Part shown: positions 58,670 to 64,000 of the stretch, one piece after another | Layout of the letters: the number at the start of each line of letters is the position of its first letter | Position numbering within the stretch: position 1 is the first letter of the stretch | Source of the DNA: Prevotellaceae bacterium UBA1726 | GTDB taxonomy: Bacteria > Bacteroidota > Bacteroidia > Bacteroidales > Bacteroidaceae | Reading direction: 5' to 3' | Assembly (NCBI GenBank): GCA_002316005.1 | Contig: DCIM01000039.1 | Span: 1 to 64,000, forward strand | DNA length: 64,000 bases | Translations under genes and position numbers: made by a program | The notes under the pieces: generated by a model | What the model was told of the DNA's origin: nothing | Databases searched by the model: none | What the model saw: only the letters and a program-made list of their open reading frames with translations

Positions 58670-59788
58670 ATGAAAAAGATATTATTATCAATTACAGCTT
58701 GCCTCGTGGCTATTGGTTCTTATGCTCAGACAGAACAGAAGGCTATGTATGAAAGCAAGGCTTACGACAACTGGTACATCGGTGTAAATGGTGGTCTTTC
58801 GACAAAGACTACACACAACAAGTGGCTTGACAACCTGAACAGCAATGCTGGTCTTCGCGTTGGCCATTGGTTCACTCCTGCATTCGGTTTTGCCGTTGAG
58901 AGCAATGCCTACTTTGGCGATAAGCCTCAGCCATCAACAGGTACAATCGTAAAATATGGTACAGTTGACCTCGCTGCAACAGTAAACCTCTTCAACTGGT
59001 GGTTTGGCTATAACGGTCAGCCTCGATTCTTTGAACTCATTGCTGTCCCTGCTCTTGGCATGGGTCATGTATTCGGTAATGAGGATAAGGTTGCTCAGAA
59101 CCTCAACGACTTCACAGGCAAGATTGCTCTTGACTTTGCGTTCAATGTTGACAAGAAAAAGTGTGTGCAGATTTATCTTGAGCCTGCACTCCTCTACTCT
59201 ATCTATGGAAATGCAAACAATGCAGACCAGGAATTCTGCCTTGATATCAACCGCAGCCATTTCCAGCTTAACCTTGGACTTATCTACAAGTTCAAGAATA
59301 CAAACGGCACTCATAACTTCAAGTATGCTGAACCAAAGGTCGTTTCTGACACAGAGGAAATCAATCGTCTCAATGGTCGCATCGCCGACCTTATGGCAGA
59401 AAATGAGGCTCTCAAGAATCGTCCTGTATCAAGTGCAGAACCACGCATCGTAGAAAAGAAGGTTACCGACATTCTCGACGTTGTTGTCTTCAAGCAGGGT
59501 TCAAGTTCTATCGAGAAGTTGCAGTATGCAAACATCGAGAAGATTGCCAACTACATGAAGGCTAACGACGATATAAGAATCAAGGTTACTGGTTATGCTT
59601 CAACAGAGGGTTCGGCAGATCTCAACCAGAAGCTCTCTGAAGCTCGTGCAGAGTCTGTAAAGCATGCTCTCATCGACAAGTACGGCATTGCATCTAACCG
59701 CATCGACATCAGTGGCGAGGGCGCAACTGATAAGCAGTCAGACGAACTTGAGTACAACCGCGTTGCAGTATTCTCTGTAGCAGAATAA
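58670..59788 (+). CDS. OmpA-family outer-membrane protein
   Basis: The 372-residue product has a signal peptide (1-19, ending SYAQT), an N-terminal eight-stranded barrel (about 30-220), a short coiled-coil linker (TEEINRLNGRIADLMAENEALKN) and a C-terminal OmpA domain (ILDVVVFKQGSSSIEKLQYANIEKIANYMK, VTGYASTEGSADLNQKLSEARAESV, GEGATDK) that should bind peptidoglycan. It is 18 nt after the nuclease gene. It may anchor the outer membrane and may simply be part of the same transcript. Confidence 0.93.
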   Translation: MKKILLSITACLVAIGSYAQTEQKAMYESKAYDNWYIGVNGGLSTKTTHNKWLDNLNSNAGLRVGHWFTPAFGFAVESNAYFGDKPQPSTGTIVKYGTVDLAATVNLFNWWFGYNGQPRFFELIAVPALGMGHVFGNEDKVAQNLNDFTGKIALDFAFNVDKKKCVQIYLEPALLYSIYGNANNADQEFCLDINRSHFQLNLGLIYKFKNTNGTHNFKYAEPKVVSDTEEINRLNGRIADLMAENEALKNRPVSSAEPRIVEKKVTDILDVVVFKQGSSSIEKLQYANIEKIANYMKANDDIRIKVTGYASTEGSADLNQKLSEARAESVKHALIDKYGIASNRIDISGEGATDKQSDELEYNRVAVFSVAE

Positions 59789-59803
59789 GGCATAACATCA
59801 TAA

Positions 59804-59838
59804 TGGCGAGGCGTGCAGGCGAATAGTACGCCTTGCCA
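59804..59838. repeat. GC-rich palindrome between the OmpA and CotH genes
   Basis: TGGCGAGGCGT pairs with ACGCCTTGCCA around a 13-nt loop. On the plus strand AAAAACAAAAC follows, not a T-run, so it is more likely a REP-type element or a weak attenuator than a terminator. Confidence 0.45.
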
Positions 59839-59872
59839 TAAAAACAAAACAAACAGAACTATAGAAACCATC

Positions 59873-62800
59873 ATGAACCGAAAATCATTTTTCATCAGTA
59901 CAATCTGCATTCTTTTATCAATTCCTTGTTTCCCACAGGCAACAAGCGACGGTTCATCGTTTGTAATCAACGAGATTCAAACTGCTAATATCGATCAATA
60001 TATTGACAACTCCTACAATTATGGAGGTTGGATAGAACTTTATAACCCTACTTCTGCAGCAATCATTGTCAACGGTTGCTACATCAGTGACGATGCTACT
60101 ACCCCTCTAAAGCACAAGATTTCCGGTGTTGGAAATATTGCTTCAAAAGGATTCGCCACTATTTACTTCGACCATAACTCTGCCGATGGTACTTTTGGCA
60201 ACACTGCCAGCAGACAGGTGCGCTTCAAACTTGATGCCGACGGCGGATCATTATATATTTCCGACAGCTCAGGAAACCTCATCACATCATTCACCTACCC
60301 TGCTGCTATCACACGTTGTTCCTATGCACGAACAACTGATGGAGGTAGCACATGGCGATGGACAGGAGAACCTACTCTTGGTACGACAAACACTACCAGC
60401 ACATTCGCTGACGAACAACTCGAGGCACCAACAACAAACACTGAATCTGGTTTCTTCACAAGTTCAAAAACCATCACCATAACAGCTCCTGAGGGTGCTA
60501 CAGTAAGATATACTACCGACGGTTCTACACCTACTGCTACCAACGGAACTGTAATGAGTTCCAATAGCATAACAATAAGCAAAAACACAGTTCTTCGTCT
60601 GCGCGCTTTCAAAAGCGGCTATCTGCCAAGCGCTGTGACAACACATTCTTATCTCTATAAGGATAAAAACTACTACTTGCCTATCGTTTCTGTTGTAACC
60701 GACAATAAGAATCTGTATGACAATACTATCGGTGTTTATACAACCGGTACAAATGGCGTTACTGGTAGAGGTATCAGCTATAAGAGTAACAAGAATATGG
60801 ACTGGGAACGTCCTGTAAACTTTGAATACATTGATAAAGATGGCGTTTGTCAGGTTAATCAGGAGGCTACATTCAATGTTTGTGGAGGATGGAGCCGCCA
60901 TTGGGAACCTACATCGTTCAAATTGAAGGCAGAAAAGCAGTATGAGGGCAAGAACTACTACAACTATCCTCTCTTTGCCGAAAAACCTTTTATCAAGAAC
61001 AGAGCTGTTATTTTGCGAAATGGAGGTAATGACACAGGTTGCCGCACAAAAGATGCTACTCTTCAGCGTATCATTCAGAAATCCGGCATCTATCTTGATG
61101 GTCAGTCATTCAACCCTTGCCATGTCTTCCTCAACGGAAAATACCACGCTATGCTCAACATGCGCGAACCTTCAAACAAGGCTTTTGCATATGCAAACTA
61201 TGGTATTGACTACGACTATGTTGATTCTTTTGAACTCTCGCCTGATGCTGGAGGACAAGTGCTTACAGCAGGAACAGTAACAGCGTGGAACACCCTTTTG
61301 TCACTGGCTTCATACATCAACCAAGATGGTAAATACGATACCATCAAGAACGAATATCTCGACATTGACGAGTATGCCAACTACATGGCAGCAGAGTGTT
61401 GGTTGGGATGCTCAGATTGGCTCACAAATAGCAATAATACAAAATGGTTCCGTGCTACAGAAAACGGCCGTTTCCACTTTGTGATGTTCGACCTTGACTC
61501 GGCCTTCGACTACTCTGACATGCTTGGTTCTTTGAAGAATTCAAGTTCAAACAATGTCATTCTTCTCTTTAACAGAATGACAAAGAATACCGATTTCAAG
61601 AAGAAGTTCGTCACTTCCTTCTGTCTCCTCGATGGCTCTGTATTTACTGCAGAGAGAGCAAAGGAGGCCGCAAACTATGTCGGTTCTCTTACAGAGAGTG
61701 CATTGGCTTTCGACGGCAAAAGCCCTTGGTCTTCTTGCAATAGTGTTAGTGGAAAAATCAGCGACTCTTCAGTTCATTCAACAAGAATCAGTTCCCTCAG
61801 AAGTTACTTCTCCTTGGGTACTGGCATTTCTGTAAAATTGAACTCTAACATAAAAGAGGCTGTCATCACAGTCAACGATATGCAAGTACCAGATGGCAAG
61901 TTTGATGGTACTCTCTTCGTTAATGATGTCGTTTCTACATCTGCTCCTGCGGGCTATAACTTCTTAGGTTGGAGCAAAGGCAGTCTCTCTGGTAAGACGG
62001 TATTGTCAAAGGGGTCAAAATGGTCTTACTACGACAAGGGTTCTCTTGATGGTGTGGATTGGAAAACAGGTAGCGTAACTGATTGGAGTACCGGCAATGC
62101 TCCTCTTGGATATGCTAAGGATGGTCTTGCTACAACCATCAGCTATGGTGGCAATAGCAGCAACAAGTATCCTACCTACTATTTCCGTCAGACATTCAAA
62201 CTTGCTAATGACCCATCCTCTTTCTTCAAGTGTACACTCAACTACACCGTTGACGATGGTTTTATTATTTATGTTAATGGTGTACAGGCGGGATACTACA
62301 ACATCGCAAGCAATGCCACCTATTCTACTTATGCCACCATCTACACTGCTGGCAATCCTGATTCGGGCAGTATGGAACTTGACCTATCCCTTTTCAAGAA
62401 GGGCAATAACATCATTGCTGTAGAGGTACACAACAATTCTGCAACATCGTCTGATGTCTATTGGGATGGAGAAATCGTTATGTCTTCTAATGAAGACAGC
62501 GAGCTTATCGAGACTCGCGACATTTCAATCACAAGCCAAAGCAATCTCGTCTACACCGCTCAATACGAACAGATCCCTGAGGAATGTCTCGCTGCCGACG
62601 GTTCTACACCTATTGTCATCAACGAGGTGAGTGCGGCAAACTCTATCTTCGTCAACGACTACTACAAAAAGAACGACTGGATTGAGCTCTATAACACAAC
62701 AAGCGAAGATATTGATGTTGCAGGAATGTATATATCCGACAATCCTGACAAACCGCAGAAATATCAGATTACAGGAAACGATGAGCCTAACTCTACAATC

Positions 62801-63265
62801 ATCCCTGCTCACGGATATCTCGTTATCTGGGCCGACAAACTCGACCCTCTCGCTCAACTCCACGCCACATTCAAACTTAGCAACAACGATGGAGAGATGG
62901 TAATGCTCACATCCGAGGATGGTTCGTGGAGCGACAGTTTCGTTTACATGGCTCACAACGGCGACGAGTCTGTCGGACGATATCCTGACGGCGGAAGAAG
63001 AATCTTCAAGATGTCTCATCCTACCATCAACAAGCAGAACATATTGACATCGTATTCCGAATGGATCTCTGGCGAGGACAACAACTTCGATGTCGAGGGA
63101 TGGCTTGCTGGTATTGACCAAACCACAACAGAAAACAATATATCAACACGAATATACTACACTATTGATGGTATTCGCCTGAATGGACCTCAACGGGGCA
63201 TAAACATTGTGCGTGAGACTCATACCGACGGTACTGTCACGACAAAGAAAATTATCATTCGATGA
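59873..63265 (+). CDS. Large secreted lamin-tail / CotH-kinase-like protein
   Basis: About 1130 residues from the ATG at 59873 (MNRKSFFISTICILLSIPCFPQA, signal peptide). In order: a lamin-tail domain (about 30-165, VINEIQTANIDQYIDN and WIELYNPTSAAIIVNGCYISDD), a chitobiase-C-terminal-like beta domain (about 190-265, VRYTTDGSTPT), a CotH kinase-like domain (about 280-640, NGKYHAMLNMREPSNKAFAYANYG, FHFVMFDLDSAFDY), a jelly-roll segment near 750-880, a second lamin-tail domain (about 920-1050, VINEVSAANSIFVNDYYKK) and a C-terminal tail IYYTIDGIRLNGPQRGINIV like those of surface-sorted Bacteroidetes proteins. CotH-type kinases phosphorylate spore-coat or surface proteins. Function here is unknown. 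Confidence 0.85.
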   Translation: MNRKSFFISTICILLSIPCFPQATSDGSSFVINEIQTANIDQYIDNSYNYGGWIELYNPTSAAIIVNGCYISDDATTPLKHKISGVGNIASKGFATIYFDHNSADGTFGNTASRQVRFKLDADGGSLYISDSSGNLITSFTYPAAITRCSYARTTDGGSTWRWTGEPTLGTTNTTSTFADEQLEAPTTNTESGFFTSSKTITITAPEGATVRYTTDGSTPTATNGTVMSSNSITISKNTVLRLRAFKSGYLPSAVTTHSYLYKDKNYYLPIVSVVTDNKNLYDNTIGVYTTGTNGVTGRGISYKSNKNMDWERPVNFEYIDKDGVCQVNQEATFNVCGGWSRHWEPTSFKLKAEKQYEGKNYYNYPLFAEKPFIKNRAVILRNGGNDTGCRTKDATLQRIIQKSGIYLDGQSFNPCHVFLNGKYHAMLNMREPSNKAFAYANYGIDYDYVDSFELSPDAGGQVLTAGTVTAWNTLLSLASYINQDGKYDTIKNEYLDIDEYANYMAAECWLGCSDWLTNSNNTKWFRATENGRFHFVMFDLDSAFDYSDMLGSLKNSSSNNVILLFNRMTKNTDFKKKFVTSFCLLDGSVFTAERAKEAANYVGSLTESALAFDGKSPWSSCNSVSGKISDSSVHSTRISSLRSYFSLGTGISVKLNSNIKEAVITVNDMQVPDGKFDGTLFVNDVVSTSAPAGYNFLGWSKGSLSGKTVLSKGSKWSYYDKGSLDGVDWKTGSVTDWSTGNAPLGYAKDGLATTISYGGNSSNKYPTYYFRQTFKLANDPSSFFKCTLNYTVDDGFIIYVNGVQAGYYNIASNATYSTYATIYTAGNPDSGSMELDLSLFKKGNNIIAVEVHNNSATSSDVYWDGEIVMSSNEDSELIETRDISITSQSNLVYTAQYEQIPEECLAADGSTPIVINEVSAANSIFVNDYYKKNDWIELYNTTSEDIDVAGMYISDNPDKPQKYQITGNDEPNSTIIPAHGYLVIWADKLDPLAQLHATFKLSNNDGEMVMLTSEDGSWSDSFVYMAHNGDESVGRYPDGGRRIFKMSHPTINKQNILTSYSEWISGEDNNFDVEGWLAGIDQTTTENNISTRIYYTIDGIRLNGPQRGINIVRETHTDGTVTTKKIIIR

Positions 63266-64000
63266 AAAAACCAACCATTTTATTACTTACATTCTTCGCC
63301 ATTAACTCCTTTGCTCAGGGAATCACTGGAGTAAACGCAACCAAAGTTATCCTGCCTTCCACCTATTATAGTTCGGAGGCATACACGGTACCAACCTATG
63401 TCATCAACCCATGGGAATATACCCCATGGGGCACTGAGCGTGACTGTTATGGAGCACCTCCTGCCGACAACCAAGGCAAACAGTGGTATCAGAATGGTTA
63501 CACACTGACTGACGGCGAAAGCAGTTGGTCGCCAGAGACATCACCTTTCTTTTCGGGCGAGTACTACAACGGGATGCCTTCGTTCCGATGGACTACTGAC
63601 AATTATGCTGCGGATATCTATTTCATCCGTTCGTTCACCATAAACGAGAAACTCCCTTCAAATGTCTATCTTGCATTCGGTCACGACGATGGTTGCAGCG
63701 AGTTCTACATCAACGGAACATTGGTAGTGCAGACAGCAACAAACTGGGATGAGAGCGCTTTCACAAAACTCTCTGACGAGCAGCGGGCATTAATCAAGAC
63801 CGACGGGTCGGAGAATATCATTGCTGTTCATGTTCATAACAACTTTGGTGGTGCTTTTGCCGACTGTGGTATTTATGCCATTCCTGAGGATGCTGCAAAC
63901 ATCGGCAACCTCGCCATGGGATTTAATGCTCCTTGGACAGCCCGTCTGCTCTTTAATTCTGAGGGTGGCTACAACTACCAGAATAACAACAACGAAAGCG
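63262..64000 (+). CDS. Secreted protein, 3' end cut by the window
   Basis: The start ATG at 63262 overlaps the stop of the CotH gene (ATGA). Translation gives a signal peptide (MKKPTILLLTFFAINSFAQG), then at least 225 residues without a stop, with a jelly-roll-like part: DIYFIRSFTINEKLPSNVYL, FGHDDGCSEFYINGTLVVQ, and NIIAVHVHNNFGG. The same pattern (RQTFKL, YVNGVQAG, NNIIAVEVHNN) occurs inside the preceding CotH protein, so the two share a carbohydrate-binding-like module. It may be a surface enzyme or adhesin; the C-terminal part is outside the window. Confidence 0.8.
   Translation, partial: MKKPTILLLTFFAINSFAQGITGVNATKVILPSTYYSSEAYTVPTYVINPWEYTPWGTERDCYGAPPADNQGKQWYQNGYTLTDGESSWSPETSPFFSGEYYNGMPSFRWTTDNYAADIYFIRSFTINEKLPSNVYLAFGHDDGCSEFYINGTLVVQTATNWDESAFTKLSDEQRALIKTDGSENIIAVHVHNNFGGAFADCGIYAIPEDAANIGNLAMGFNAPWTARLLFNSEGGYNYQNNNNES

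Noticed and set aside
1..64000. Prophage, integrative element or plasmid
   Set aside because: No integrase, transposase, relaxase, phage structural or partition gene was recognised; only short non-coding repeat elements are present.

Overview
The window comes from a member of the Bacteroidota, most likely a gut Bacteroidales close to Prevotella. The promoters I can recognise carry the Bacteroidetes-type -7 element TAnnTTTG with a TTTG-like -33 element about 19-20 bp upstream, Shine-Dalgarno sequences are weak, the tmRNA tag reads GENNYALAA, and many products are lipoproteins or beta-barrel proteins typical of this phylum (Wzi, PCMD, DUF5689, DUF6359, CotH/lamin-tail). I see no integrase, transposase, phage or plasmid gene, so this looks like chromosomal DNA.

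Layout. 1-4.1 kb: end of a tRNA-His, a DUF308 membrane protein, an alkaline phosphatase and a secreted Gly/Ser/Arg-rich protein. 4.3-21.1 kb: an exopolysaccharide locus made of two convergent operons. The plus-strand operon holds wzi, a lipoprotein, an initiating sugar transferase, a WecA-like/GT2 fusion, a GH16 hydrolase and a membrane-anchored beta-helix protein. The minus-strand operon holds wza-type export, wzz, wzx-type flippase, EpsG-type polymerase, a WbsX-type protein, a GT2 and a lipoprotein deacetylase. 21.1-22.6 kb: repeats and ssrA. 22.6-26.6 kb: L-fucose genes fucI, class II aldolase and fucP, with no kinase. 26.6-32.7 kb: a secreted coiled-coil repeat protein, then a four-gene operon joining a RelA/SpoT-type alarmone synthetase, a SpoIIE-type phosphatase fused to an RsbW-type ATPase, a STAS protein and an SLC13 transporter. 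32.9-35.6 kb: an outer-membrane receptor-like barrel and a small membrane protein.

35.6-44.8 kb is the most unusual part: nine minus-strand genes packed with gaps of 11 nt or less behind one good promoter. They encode a CrtC/AttH-like protein, a PEP-synthase/rifampin-phosphotransferase-like enzyme, a SnoaL-fold protein with the active-site residues of the bile-acid 7alpha-dehydratase BaiE, a flavodoxin-ferredoxin, HypA, HypB, a multi-cluster Fe-S protein, an Old Yellow Enzyme reductase and an SDR. This looks like an undescribed anaerobic dehydration/reduction pathway for a steroid- or terpenoid-like substrate. 45-49.9 kb: a barrel and PCMD lipoprotein pair, an AraC regulator, another SDR and an orphan GT2. 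49.9-64 kb: a probable extracellular nucleic-acid scavenging region (secreted EEP nuclease with uridine kinase; receptor-like barrel, DUF5689 and triple OB-fold lipoproteins, NUC1 nuclease, OmpA, lamin-tail/CotH protein and a truncated secreted protein).

Two regulatory patterns link distant parts. Three intergenic regions carry arrays of a 17-bp palindrome (TCATTnnACTGAAATGA) repeated at exactly 22 bp with variable 5-bp spacers. Two promoters for unrelated secreted low-complexity proteins share GGGAA direct repeats 21 bp apart just upstream of the -33 box.
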